A stretch of 64,000 nt of DNA from Bugula neritina (GCA_964035545.1 OZ037773.1:2576751-2640750); one strand, 5' to 3'. Positions 25,601 to 34,705 are shown, counted from the first letter of the stretch. The notes: generated by a model from the sequence alone, not told the origin. Numbers and translations: made by a program.

Positions 25601-28600
25601 GGCACAAATTATAGTTACGGTACTACAGTTCTGCTGTTGAAAGAATTTTAGGAAAATTTGTCAACAACCGTTACAACCAAATTAATTGTGTTTGTGCTAG
25701 AATAAGCTGCATATCCAAACTTAACCAAAGTAGTAAAATTTACTTCTCCATAACTTTTATGCTCTAGCAAACTACTTGACGCAATGACTGTTAGCCTAGG
25801 GCCACACGGCGCGTATTTTCGCATGCGAAAATTGAAATCACAAGTAGCAAAGGTGTCCACTGTAGCGTCAGTGATGCATGATAAATAAAGCTTTCATTTT
25901 TAAATCGCACTCGCTTTCAATAAAACGCAATTTACTGGAATGTAGCACTAAAATAAAGAAGTTGGGCTTGCTGAATAACCATCAGCCAATTAGGTGACGA
26001 CGACAGAGACGATTCGCACTTGCGTTGAGAATGCAGACTGACAAGTGCGAAGGTTTTCTCAACGCGCACAGTGGACACCTTTGCTACTTGTGATTTCAAT
26101 TTTCGCATGCGAAAATACGCACCGTGTGGCCCTAGGCTTAGTGTTAGTCGACTGTGGTGGTACCAGTTATTGTAGTTGCACTAGGTAACTGAGATGGTAC
26201 TAACTAACTGAGGTGGTACTAGCTAACTGAGATGGTACTAACTAACTGAGGTGGTACTAGGTAACTGAGGTAGTACTAGGTAACTGAGATGGTACTAACT
26301 AACTGAGGTGGTACTAGGTAACTGAGGTAGTACTAGCTAACTGATATGGTACTAACTAACTGAGGTGGTACTAGGTAACTGAGGTAGTACTAGGTAACTG
26401 AGTTGGTACTAGCTAACTGAGGTGGGAATAGGTAACTGAGGTGGGAATAGGTAACTGAGGTGGGAATAGGTAACTGAGGTGGGAATAGGTAACTGTAGTA
26501 GTAGTGCTACTAAATACTTGACTACATGTGTTTGGTTTAGTTGTTCATTGTCCTCATCCCGGTGAGTCATTTGGCGTTGAGTCGATGACAGCCACGGACA
26601 AGCAGACTATTGGTGACACAATCCTCTACCTCTGCTCTGATGGTAAGATGGACTACCGCACACGCTCTGCTGTTGTAGAAATCACTTGTCTGGCCAATCT
26701 TACCTGGTCAGGACCTCCTGGCAACTGCTCAGGTAAGGTGCACTCCACCTTGGTCGCTCTTTTGGTCTCTTTATTACCACAACAGCAAGCATCTAGCTCA
26801 TTGAATTCATTATTAATTTTATATTTTTAATAATATTTACTGTTTGAACAACGGAGCAGCCATAGTCTAGGCCCTAGGGGCTTGGGGGTCATAGGTTCGA
26901 AGCCCAGTAAAGTAACATTGGTGATGTTAGAAGAACATCTGGACATAATTGCTCCCGTGTCTCATCTGAATAAGTCTTTAGTCCAATTTAACAAAAACCC
27001 TTTCCATCAAGGGTTTTCTCACATACAGGGATAGTGCATATAAACTTGCGTGAGCTTTTTTATTTACTGTTTGTACAGAAATTATCTGCAAAGAGCCAGG
27101 CAATGTTGAGTTTAGTACAAAAGAAGTCACTGGATACAAGTATAAAGATAAGGTATTTAAACTAAACACATTTCAGTCCGTACAAGTAATAATTGTACAA
27201 AACATTTTGTTTTAGTACTGCTGATGTCTGGGTGTCATCTTCTGCCCACAAAATTTTAAACTAATAAAATAATAGCTGAAATATATATTTATAAACCAAC
27301 CTTTTTATGCTTTGACCTAGTTTCAGTGTTTAAACAAACAATGTACATAAGAATAATATATTATGGAAGCCAAGTATTTAAACCAACTGTAAATAATAAA
27401 ACATTGTTTTGATCAATTGGGTCTACAAAATATGGTTTCTTCTGTAAGCATATGAAATGCATGTATCTCCCTAACTTAAAACACACATCTTGTAATGTTA
27501 TTAATGAAATATTTATAAGTGGATAGTATTTAGAAGAGAATATCCATGCCTAGGTAGATTTAAAAATGTATTCTATACGTTTGAAATAAACCATCCAATG
27601 TATGCACTTCTAGATCACATACAGATGTTTGATTGGATACATTCTCGCTGGGACAATAAACACAACGTCAAACACTCTCACCTGTCAACGGAATGCGGAG
27701 TGGGACAAGTCGTTAGTCGACTGCATTGTAACCACACCTTTTGTAAGTTAGGAAAAGTATAGGTGGCATCCAAGCTATCACCCGCAATATGTGCAACCCT
27801 GAAGCTATGATAATTAATTTTTGGTGATATAAAAAACAAAACTCTCACTAAAGTTGCATGCAGTCTATGCTTTTTAAAATGGAAATTTGTTTAATTTATG
27901 CCATGTTTTGTAAGTTATATGTTTTAGGGCAGCTATAATGTCTACGAATTGAAGATATCAATAAGCAATAAGTTTGCTTGTTTCATTAAGAGTTGTTCCC
28001 ACAACAAATTCTTTTCGTTGTAGAAAAGCTTTGTATACATATCAATTTATGTAATAATATGTCATAGATGAAAGAGTGTGCATAAAGCCAATGAGGCGAC
28101 TAAGCCTAGGGCCACACGGTGTGTATTTTCGCATGCGAAAATTGAAATCACGAGTAGCAAAGGTGTCCACTGTAGCGTCAGTGATGTGTGATAAATAAAG
28201 CTTTCATTTTTAAATCGCGCTCGCTTTCAATAAAACGCAATTTACTGGAATGTAGCACTAAAATAAATAAATTAGGCTCGCTAAATAACTACCAGCCAAT
28301 TAGGTGACAACGACAGAGACGATTCGCACTTGCGTTGAGAATGCTGAGCGACAAGTGCGAATGTTTTCTCAACGCGTACAGTGGACACCTTTGCTACTTG
28401 TGATTTCAATTTTCGCATGTGAAAATACGCACAGTGTGGCCCTAGGCTAATAGTAAATATATAAAAGTGTGCTAACAACATATAGGAGAAAATAGATCAT
28501 TTTGTAAGGCATGTTTCTCTACTCTGTTTCCACAGCACTCTCTGAAGATTGAGAACTTACAGGGATCTATGCTCACAGTTTCTCTCATAAACAAACCAGA

Positions 28601-31600
28601 CTACAAAGAAATTTCAGTAAAGTACTGGTTGCAGGCTACAGGTAAAGAAGATCCAGCATGTCTGCTGTTAGAGTAGAACTGCAAACTAACTGAAGACAGT
28701 CCTTGAAGTCAAACTAATAATAAACTGTTTTCTAGGTTTCTTAAGAAAAGATTTGACTGGGAGAAACTTTACTTTAGAGGAGCAATGGGAAGTAATGAGA
28801 ACAGGGATCATGTACTTACCTATAGAATTACCAACTGGCTTCTTTTATTCTTTAACTGTAAGTCGCTTTTTTGTTCACTGAATAACTCTGTGATCTAGGT
28901 ATCTAATTCAGTGAACTTTAAAGTTACGTTTATACCTCTGCTGAAAAAAGTCCCGAGTTTCAGTTAATAACACAAATTGAATTTCTGACTGAAAATTGTG
29001 AAGGTATAAACAAAACTTGAGATTTTGCGATATAATTCTTTCCTTCTAAAAGCATTATTCTGTAGAGATCAAAATTCATTCTGTTTATTTGCATTTAAAG
29101 TTGCCATTTATATTTTGGAATTTGTCTAATTAATGATTTCCCACTTTCTCTTACTGTCGGCCATGAATAATGGTAATATGATACCACCACTCATGTTTTG
29201 AACAGTTCAAGAGTACTGTCGGCATCCTGGGAAATAGTATATACAGCGTGGCCTTGACAGAGGACTTTCTCTATGTCCCAGGAGCCGAGCCTCAGGTCCA
29301 TCCTGGCTTATCTATCAACAATAGCGTACCAATTTTCAAGTATTTAACTCTTTAAAAATTTATAAGCAGTTGTGGAGAAATTGAGATAGCCTAAGTTCTT
29401 TAATTTTATTATTAAATTTTGCTTCAGTGCGAGTTGAAATTCTTGTGAAAACATAATTTTTCTTTCTACATTTTTAATATAGAACACAAGCTTTTTTCAA
29501 TTTCTCCATAACTGTGCCTACCTCTTTTTATAACTCTCCATGTATTTTTATATTTTTGTTTTCTTTTGTTTGTTGCTTTCTCACTTGTCAAGGAAAAGGA
29601 TTCTTTTGTTTGCAATGGCAACCGACTGTGATACACGATAATAATATTGAAATACTAAACACAGTGTGTTGCCAAATTAAACTTCATGTTAGTCATTATT
29701 TCAGTTACAAACCGGTGAGGCAAACTTGTATGAAATAAGATTGTGCAAAGGGTAGAAATATTATGCCGAGAAAAACAAATCAAATACAGTAGAATTTTTT
29801 TATCCCACTCAAAGACATTTTTACTGAAGCACTGCAGGTTAAACAATGTGAGAACTTTGAAAACTTTCGTTTAACTGAGTGTCTAATATATAGCCTTATG
29901 AAGGTTGCTCATTACCTGAAATGGTATTACCAAACACACAAATATTTTAATTTATAAAAACAAAGCTTTTAGCAATTTTATTGTCTATATTTTCTAGCTA
30001 CATTATGCATAAGTGAGATTTGATTAGCAAACACTAGTTCCAAAAATTTCTAGATTATATTATTTTGTTTTGTAGGGAGGATATGAATGTGATGTTAGCA
30101 TTACCTTTTGATCTTTCTAGTGGTCAGATCAAGGCTTTTACTATCATTGTATGCGACATGATATCTTACCTTCCTAAGGAGTACTATGATGGTAGACTCA
30201 TAGCCAAGTTGCCGTCTTATAAAGTAGTAGGTTTCTATTATGACGTATCTGCTTCTTGTTTACCACTTTATCTTTTTGTTTACCACTTTGTCTTTTCATC
30301 TGTTGCTATAGTTTCTTATTTATTGCTTATATAGCTTTTTGCTTGCTTTTTATCGACTGCTATAGCATCTTTTCTTGTACTATAGCATATTGCTTGTTGC
30401 TATAATTATGTTGTTGCAGTGAATCAGTGACTCAGCCTTCATTCCTACATTCTATAATATGCTATATTTACACTTAGTTATTTCAGGAGAAATTTGAACC
30501 ATTCTCTAGATTAGTTTTTTTAGCAATAGACCTGCAACATGTTGTACTTGTATATACATGTACCTACCATTTGAGGTAGGTGCAGTAATGAAGAAAAGCC
30601 TGTGTTTTGAATTGAAAATGTATCAACAGAAGTTAAATGTTCTCGCAAAAATTTCAACCCCGCCCCACACCAAAATCTATAAAGAAATTTGAAGAGCTTG
30701 GACTATTTCAATTTCTCTACTATTGCACTTAAATGTACCATTTAATGTAGATATTTACATTTCGCTCATTAAATTAACTTGGTGATTTCAGTTTAATGAT
30801 TCATATAAAATGCTACAAAGTATTTTATTTACCAACATAACCAAGTAATGCCAAGCTTTTAATTAATATTACTTTTTATTGTTGTCTGTTGTCAGGTAAC
30901 AGATGAAAAGAATGGCACATTCATATGGGGGTGTTACCAGACAATGCCGCCCTGCCCAGTTGATAAGGTTGATGAGTGTGAGGGTATAACATCTCTCAAC
31001 ACTGGCTTTATTAGAAATTATGTGATACCACGGATGATGTACCAAGTGAGTTCTGAAACGTAAGTTCTTTCAAATGTCCATCAATCACAATGACTGAAGT
31101 AATGAAACCTTACCCATAATTTGCTTTTCACCTTAACACTTTATAAATAAAATGGTATATAGTTGCTATCATATATTACAATATTCTAGTAAGTAAACCC
31201 ATGATAGTTCATTAAAATTCAAGATGGCCGCCAGACTAGAAATATGCTCTGACTAGAAGCAAAGAGCAGTGGTATGATTTCACTAGCTGAATGATGTTGT
31301 AGGCAAAGGGAAGAGGAATATGGTTGTGCATTTATGTCTAAAGCTAATTTTTAAAAAGGAACAAAAGTTTACAAGGAGCTTTTAATAAATCACATAAACT
31401 TAAGTGTTGAAGGTAAAGTGAGTTTGGTTTTATAGCTGTAGACCAGACGATGTCAAGAAGATATACTGTAACGGGCCCTTGAAAGCGATGTCTAAGTTCT
31501 GTGTGAAGTTACGAACATTTAGCATGGATAACTATACAGACTCTCCTTGTTCTAATTCTATAGAAACAGGTGACTGCTCTATCTCCAGTAGATTGTATAC

Positions 31601-33677
31601 CTAACTGTATATGGAAGGGGGGGGGGTGAGTGTATATAGCTCTATCTCCAGTAGATTGTATACCTAACTGTATATGAAAGGGGGGGGGGGTGAGTGTATA
31701 TAGCTCTATCTCCAGTAGATTGTATACCTAACTGTATATGAAAGGGGGGGGGGGTGAGTGTATATAGCTCTATCTCCAGTAGATTGTATACCTAACTGTA
31801 TATGAAAGGGGGGGGGGGTGAGTGTATATAGCTCTATCTCCAGTATATTGTATACCTAACTGTATATGGAAGGGGGGTGAGTGTATATAGCTAGGAGGTA
31901 AATGTATATACCTAAGGGGGTAAGTGTATTTGGACAGGGGCGAGTGTGTATAGACAGGAGATGAGTGTATATAGCTAGGGGGTGAGTGTATCTAGCCGGG
32001 GGGGGGGGTGAGTGTATATATAGCTAAGGGGAGAGTGTATATAGGCAGGGGGTGAGTGTATATAAACAAGTGTAAGTGTGTATAGCTAGAAGGAACAGGT
32101 TTTAAAGGTATAAGAAATTAAGATTTGTTGTAAATAAAGCCCCTTTTTGGCACAAAAACCTTCTCTATGACTCCCTCATTTCAACTGGCAAAGTATATCA
32201 AGGTATAACCTGCACATATCTAGTTTCAGAATATGTGTTTTGTATTCTGGGTATAGAAGGTTTCCTAGCATTTGAAACAGAATAATTACAGTACAAGCAT
32301 TCACTGAACACTTGCTATTATATTCAACAGACGCCGAGTTCAACGTCTCAACCCTCTCCTCTCTCTTCATCCCTGTAACTCTGGTGGTAATGATGGTGGT
32401 GCTGGGTGAACTCTGCAGGTACAGATACCAGTCTGTCGCAGAGCAAGACTTCCTTCCTGCAGACGAGTTTGTCAGACTAAATGAACAGCAGGTAGAAATG
32501 AACACTGTTACTCAGACTAAGTTATTCTTGCAACTGAAGGACTAGTTCTTACTGCATGTGTTATAAAATTTCAACCCTCGCTCGAACCAAAATTTGATAA
32601 AAAAATTAAAGAACTTAGAGTATCTCAATTTTTCTACCACTGCTCCTAAATGAATTAGCAAAAGTAGAGGTAGCAGCCTATCTCAATGTTGTATTATAAA
32701 ACTTATTGTTTTACATTCACAGAAGCTGAACGTGATGTCATTGTTTGCATATAATGAGAAGATGATAGCCACTGGCATTCTACAGGGCAGCTACATAGTT
32801 GAGAGGATAGAGTCTGGCTCTGGGGCAGGTAATCAGTCAATGAGTGCAAATTGATAGGTTTTTATCACCTGTGGCATGTATTTATAAAGTTATGTAAACT
32901 TCTGAGTCTGTACCTCAAATACTGCTAATTTAGAAAACAAATTAGCAGTTGCTGGGAGCGCAATTTTAGAGATAGATACAGTAATGGAGAAATTGAAACA
33001 AGCCTTCATTCTAAACTAAAAATGTAGCAAAAGAATTTATGTTCTCGCAAAAATTTCACCTGGTGCCCCAACTAAAATTCATTAGGAAATTAAATAACTT
33101 GGGCAATCTTAATTTCTTCACTACTGCTCCTGAATGTAATTTCTACAGTGTCGTGATGCAGACATCACTCATTAATTTTATAAGCATAGGAGGTTGCAAA
33201 GATGTAGTGCATACCGTTTGTGTAAAATACATCAGCACATCTTGCAACTCTTTAAATTCACACAGTAAATAGGCTATTGCATTTACTGGTTCCATTGTTT
33301 TAGGTTCTAATATTTGCTATCTGCTCAAAGAGAAAGCAGGGGAGGTACACAGAACAACCAATGAGCTCCAGCATCAAGCAGATGTCATGTAGGTTATATT
33401 TGCTGTTTATGAATCCATGTTTCCTAATTGTATTAACTGAGCCAGGATTTTTGCTGTTGCCACATGACTTAGAACTGGTCTACATGCTGCCTTGTAATAA
33501 GTTTCCAGGCAGCAACTTCAGACTGTATTTCTCTGTGTTAACAGAGGCTCTGTATGTGTATAAGTAATATCTTAGTAACTAATTTTTTTCACCTGTTGTT
33601 TTGGTTTTTTTAGAAAGAAACCATTAAAAACCTCTAAAAAATCTAAAAAGAAACACTCCCACACACCACCTGGATAG
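13667..33677 (+). CDS. Gene B: propeller-CTLD-TSP1-CCP type I membrane receptor-like protein
   Basis: Exons, all phase-compatible: 13667-13779, 14083-15035, 15730-15841, 16884-17014, 17504-17530, 17834-18052, 18489-18505, 18816-18984, 19421-19624, 19819-19920, 20263-20486, 20893-21112, 22358-22555, 23439-23585, 23720-23887, 24141-24356, 24741-24962, 25215-25418, 26541-26732, 27079-27152, 27614-27742, 28536-28641, 28736-28857, 29206-29339, 30076-30226, 30896-31059, 31436-31569, 32331-32491, 32723-32828, 33304-33388, 33614-33677. They sum to 5,268 nt, 1,755 residues plus stop. Module order: signal peptide, NHL-like propeller, Cys-rich, CTLD-like, Cys-rich, CCP, CTLD, TSP1, CCP block, membrane-proximal region, transmembrane helix near residue 1,628-1,648, Lys-rich tail. 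Gene C is its convergent paralogue with matching exons. The start is uncertain; an upstream first exon is possible. I know no named family with this order; role inferred as surface recognition or adhesion. Confidence 0.8.
14083..15035 (+). CDS. Gene B exon 2: NHL-type beta-propeller
   Basis: A single 953-nt exon covering residues about 38-355 of the model. It shows repeated blades of NHL type: KILIADRQTIRSVNV, DGYGTDAKFSFIVDMA followed by LYVMEKYCIRRIFRR, then LVLAETAQNNRIMLIDF and IIVADSEDKVLRIVNL, and a closing IGIFPEIGMIMIGG. Such propellers usually bind proteins or, extracellularly, matrix or glycan ligands. The gene C counterpart (56,401-57,335) has the same blades. Entry phase 2, exit phase 1 in both. 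Confidence 0.75.
15507..15590 (+). repeat. tRNA-like sequence, second SINE family
   Basis: GCCCCTGTGGTTTAATTAGT (box A region) and GGTTTGAATCC (box B) spaced as in a tRNA, but the acceptor stem pairs poorly. A related copy is at 23,128-23,208 on the other strand. Likely a tRNA-derived SINE head or tRNA pseudogene. In a gene B intron. Confidence 0.55.
15730..17530 (+). CDS. Gene B exons 3-5: small cysteine-rich modules (WAP/EGF-like)
   Basis: Exon 3 (15,730-15,841) has spacing CX4-5C X3 C X8 C X8 C X7 C ending LKQCAM. Exon 4 (16,884-17,014) reads CGAGRAECGSGHSC then LCRKTCVEDSDCLFNQEC, close to a WAP four-disulphide core. The 27-nt exon 5 (17,504-17,530) adds GYCVRDGL, supplying the last cysteine. 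The three exons have exact counterparts in gene C at 55,837-55,945, 54,583-54,707 and 54,335-54,361. Confidence 0.75.
16046..16381. mobile_element. PIF/Harbinger-like MITE, copy 1 (336 bp)
   Basis: Ends GCCTAGGGCCACAC... and ...GTGTGGCCCTAGGC, with inner inverted GCAAAGGTGTCCACTGT / ACAGTGGACACCTTTGC. Flanked by TTA on both sides (16,043-16,045 and 16,382-16,384), the TWA target duplication typical of PIF/Harbinger. No transposase. Confidence 0.9.
17834..19624 (+). CDS. Gene B exons 6-9: first C-type-lectin-like region plus Cys-rich module
   Basis: Exon 6 (17,834-18,052) has LCLSQCHCIHL, a VCDSVGSTIFTISN block (CTLD helix-strand pattern) and ends IWVNF. Exon 7 is a 17-nt microexon (18,489-18,505). 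Exon 8 (18,816-18,984) continues with LIYNMDDSTWKVV and ASYPLC, and ends in a donor that is tandemly duplicated. Exon 9 (19,421-19,624) carries TCGDNAECQ, GCQRRLLCE and GSCCLFSQL, a separate module not recognised by name. Paralogous exons in gene C match in order, phase and the CTLD landmarks. The calcium-site motifs EPN/QPD and WND are not seen. Confidence 0.7.
18944..19195 (+). repeat. 63-bp in-frame tandem repeat duplicating an exon end and its splice donor
   Basis: Four copies of a 63-bp unit containing TCTTACCCTCTCTGTCAAAC and the donor AATA|GTAGGT. Copy 1 includes the end of exon 8 of gene B. Donor positions after 18,984, 19,047, 19,110 and 19,173 are all in the same phase because 63 is divisible by three, and the frame is open until about 19,190. 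Each copy encodes SYPLCQTMSNPVNSRSDSII or a close variant. Confidence 0.9.
19819..20486 (+). CDS. Gene B exons 10-11: CCP-like modules
   Basis: Exon 10 (19,819-19,920) encodes a short half-module with C...VQCVSSKWVVSSC. Exon 11 (20,263-20,486) has a complete CCP pattern: KCAAEV, DIMLLDCDNEY, FTCTDRGWQPAL, DDC. It exits in phase 0. The gene C equivalents are 49,571-49,678 and 48,570-48,796, with ILIGCDQEHKDSLPENIHQL and CKEENWQPSL. Confidence 0.7.
20893..22555 (+). CDS. Gene B exons 12-13: second C-type lectin-like domain
   Basis: Exon 12 (20,893-21,112) reads NWLYEPNTRMCYGLL, YDDAVDYCEQLEASLAKIES and FWISGL, the classic N-terminal half of a CTLD (W..., AxxYC, A.L..I, WIGL). Exon 13 (22,358-22,555) gives YLNLPNSW, DECLQM, WQIKNCEENSQKFGAICQ, the C-terminal half with its conserved cysteines. 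The WND-type calcium motif is replaced (WQIKNC), so calcium-dependent sugar binding is unlikely. The donor GTCAGT at 22,556 is weaker than others and rests on the phase match. Confidence 0.8.
21157..21402. repeat. 51-bp tandem repeat, five copies
   Basis: Five near-identical 51-bp copies starting at 21,161, 21,212, 21,263, 21,314 and 21,365, each containing GTAACTTCTATACACAAGTG. It lies in the gene B intron about 50 bp after the exon 12 donor. Confidence 0.9.
21776..21882. repeat. TGTCACACT short tandem repeat
   Basis: Roughly ten degenerate copies of a 9-11-bp unit (TGTCACACT/ATGTCAAAC) in the gene B intron between exons 12 and 13. Confidence 0.7.
23128..23208 (-). repeat. tRNA-like sequence, second SINE family, copy 2
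   Basis: On the minus strand: GCCCCTGTGGTGTAATGGCT, then AGCTCCTTAGCCAGCAAG and GAGGTTCGAACCCC. Boxes A and B are good; the acceptor stem is imperfect. In the gene B intron before exon 14. Confidence 0.55.
23439..23585 (+). CDS. Gene B exon 14: thrombospondin type 1 repeat
   Basis: A 1-1 phase exon encoding NGWNSWQSWSSCLVSNIRVR followed by GRNC...RCFYCPGKVFQTEQCCP. The W-x5-W-x2-C pattern, the basic R-x-R strand and the later cysteines fit TSP1. The gene C counterpart (46,750-46,893) reads FTLWSPWSGCTTSYERYRTR. TSP1 repeats bind glycosaminoglycans and proteins. Confidence 0.88.
23720..27742 (+). CDS. Gene B exons 15-21: CCP/Sushi block (six domains)
   Basis: Exons 23,720-23,887, 24,141-24,356, 24,741-24,962, 25,215-25,418 and 26,541-26,732 each encode one CCP-like domain in phase 1-1. 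The sixth is split over 27,079-27,152 and 27,614-27,742. Landmarks: VTYNCDVGF with LTCLSDGSWSGSPPKC; CKIEEL...EIKCSSVDGW; SCGEAP...VVYTCNENYHHAG with SLTCQSDGTF; TCNKP...SLMCAEGF with CVEINRWQL; HCPHPGES...LYLCSDGKMDYR with CLANLTWSGPPGNC; ICKEPGNV... with YRCLIGY, LTCQRNAEWDKSLVDC. CCP domains mediate protein binding, as in complement regulators and selectins. All six have aligned counterparts in gene C. Confidence 0.88.
25794..26137. mobile_element. PIF/Harbinger-like MITE, copy 2 (344 bp)
   Basis: Same family as 16,046-16,381. Terminal inverted repeats of about 70 bp including TTTTCGCATGCGAAAATTGA. TTA on both flanks. Confidence 0.92.
26150..26505. repeat. 16-17-bp minisatellite (GGTACTAGGTAACTGA)
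   Basis: About 20 copies of a GGTACTAGCTAACTGA / GGTAACTGAGGTGGGAATA unit in the gene B intron just before exon 19. It directly follows a MITE end at 26,137. Confidence 0.9.
26853..27062 (+). repeat. tRNA-derived SINE, copy 2
   Basis: GGAGCAGCCATAGTCTAGGC head, GGTTCGAAGCCC B box, conserved body, TAAACTTGCGTGAGC end and T tail. The T tail ends about 16 nt before the gene B exon 20 boundary at 27,079. Confidence 0.88.
28104..28447. mobile_element. PIF/Harbinger-like MITE, copy 3 (344 bp)
   Basis: Same family and length as copy 2. TAA on both flanks (28,101-28,103 and 28,448-28,450). Ends 88 bp before gene B exon 22. Confidence 0.92.
28536..31569 (+). CDS. Gene B exons 22-27: conserved membrane-proximal ectodomain
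   Basis: Six exons. Conserved landmarks shared with gene C: HSLKIE...LT(V/I)SLI and VKY; a segment ending PGLSINNSVPIFK; LALPFD with AFT(I/L)(V/I)VCDMI and LPK(E/Q)YYDG(R/K)LI; NGTFIWGCYQTMPPCPV; and Y-CNGPLK...FC(V/L)KLR followed by Y(T/L)DSPCS. The last segment resembles the membrane-proximal part of R3-type receptor tyrosine phosphatases, from memory of that family, but no phosphatase domain follows. I do not recognise the rest as a named domain. There are no sequence repeats and only a few Asn-glycosylation sites. Confidence 0.65.
29360..29525 (+). mobile_element. 165-bp MITE, copy 1
   Basis: AGTTGTGGAGAAATTGAGAT at the left, TTTCAATTTCTCCATAACTG at the right; interior TTCTTGTGAAAACATAA as in other copies. 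In the gene B intron after exon 24. Confidence 0.7.
30567..30735 (-). mobile_element. 165-bp MITE, copy 2 (inverted)
   Basis: GGTGCAGTAATGAAGAAAAG at the left, ATTTCAATTTCTCTACTATT at the right; interior TTCTCGCAAAAATTTCAACC. In the gene B intron before exon 26. Confidence 0.7.
31570..32090 (+). repeat. G-run tandem array starting at the exon 27 splice donor of gene B
   Basis: About five copies of a 60-65-bp unit containing CTATCTCCAGTAGATTGTAT, ending in a run of 7-13 G, followed by shorter G-rich units to about 32,090. The first copy begins with the authentic donor ACAG|GTGACTGCTCTATC; each later copy begins GGTGAGTGTATATAG, a strong donor consensus. The G runs could form quadruplexes. Confidence 0.9.
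32331..33677 (+). CDS. Gene B exons 28-31: transmembrane helix and cytoplasmic tail
   Basis: Exon 28 (32,331-32,491) reads NVSTLSS, then the hydrophobic LFIPVTLVVMMVVLGELC, then the stop-transfer CRYRYQ, giving a type I orientation. Exon 29 (32,723-32,828), exon 30 (33,304-33,388) and exon 31 (33,614-33,677) give a tail of about 107 residues ending in a lysine-rich KKPLKTSKKSKKKHSHTPPG. No kinase, phosphatase, ITIM or ITAM motif is seen. Gene C shares the TM motif FxIPxT...VVLGExC but lacks counterparts of exons 30-31. Confidence 0.75.
32556..32660 (-). mobile_element. 165-bp MITE, copy 3 (truncated)
   Basis: Only one half remains, with AAATTTCAACCCTCGCTCG and TCTCAATTTTTCTACCACTG. Between gene B exons 28 and 29. 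Confidence 0.65.
32972..33135 (-). mobile_element. 165-bp MITE, copy 4
   Basis: CAGTAATGGAGAAATTGAAA at the left and TTAATTTCTTCACTACTGCT at the right; interior TTCTCGCAAAAATTTCACC. Between gene B exons 29 and 30. Confidence 0.7.
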
Positions 33678-34705
33678 GATTATTTCTGCATTTTTTGTAC
33701 TTATTTTGATAAAATTATTATCAATCTTTTTACTGCCTTTAATTTTCTAATATTATACATTGTGTATCCTTTATGCAATGGCCTAAATAATGATAGCAAA
33801 TGAAATCATTGTATATATATATATATAATAATAATATTATTTAAAAATTTGAGAAATAAATACTAATATGTAATATAATTAAATTTTTTTTATACAAAGC
33901 GCATTATCTGTCCATTGGTAGTCCATTCAACCAATCAAGGCGTTTTCTGCTTTTGTTTTGAAGTAATAGAGGGTATAGTTTTTCCCTTGTTGTTTATACT
34001 ACAAAAGTAACGAGATATTTTACAAACATGTCTTAGCACCAAAACTAACATGTGCAGTTTTTTCTCTTACAAAACCTGAAGTTGAGATGAATGTATTGAA
34101 ATATCAACTTTAAATATATAAGTATATACATACTTTAAAGTGTATATATTACAATATATTACATATATACAATATATCATTTTATATGTAAATTATATGA
34201 TATAATTTACATCATATGTATAATATACATAATATGGTATTATATTATATAACATATTCTTATCATGAAATGCAAACTCCCGTTGTATATGCTTTAAATA
34301 TACCACCCGTATGTTATTACGTACCTGTTTTTATGGTCTGTTATTTTATAAGCTGCTAACGTATTTTCATCTGGTACTAAAATTAAAGTGAACTATTTTA
34401 CTCAACTAGGTTTAAGAAAATGCATGCGTTGAAAAGACAAGTCAGAGATAGTAAAAATTTTTTTCATGTTGCAAAGGAAATATAAGTTTTAAAAAATGAG
34501 AATAGTTGCCATTTTAACTTTTTGTACTTTCATGGCATAGCTCAGCTATTTTTAAAACAATAATATACATCTTACATTAAAGGCGCTTTTGGTCATCGTG
34601 TAGGGCCTACAGTTACCCCTACGTGTAGGGAATCCGAAAGCGCCCAAGTTATATTAGTATAACCAGGCTACTATATAATAGTAACTTCACACATGATATT
34701 ATATA
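33678..34705. other. Intergenic region between convergent genes B and C
   Basis: AT-rich. A plus-strand AATAAA at 33,855-33,860 is a likely gene B polyadenylation signal, about 180 nt after the stop. 34,090-34,260 is a TATA-rich, self-complementary stretch. A GC-rich hairpin lies at 34,582-34,644. No clear AATAAA for gene C was found on the minus strand here. Confidence 0.55.
33855..33860 (+). terminator. Probable gene B polyadenylation signal
   Basis: AATAAA about 180 nt downstream of the TAG stop of the Lys-rich tail. Confidence 0.5.
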
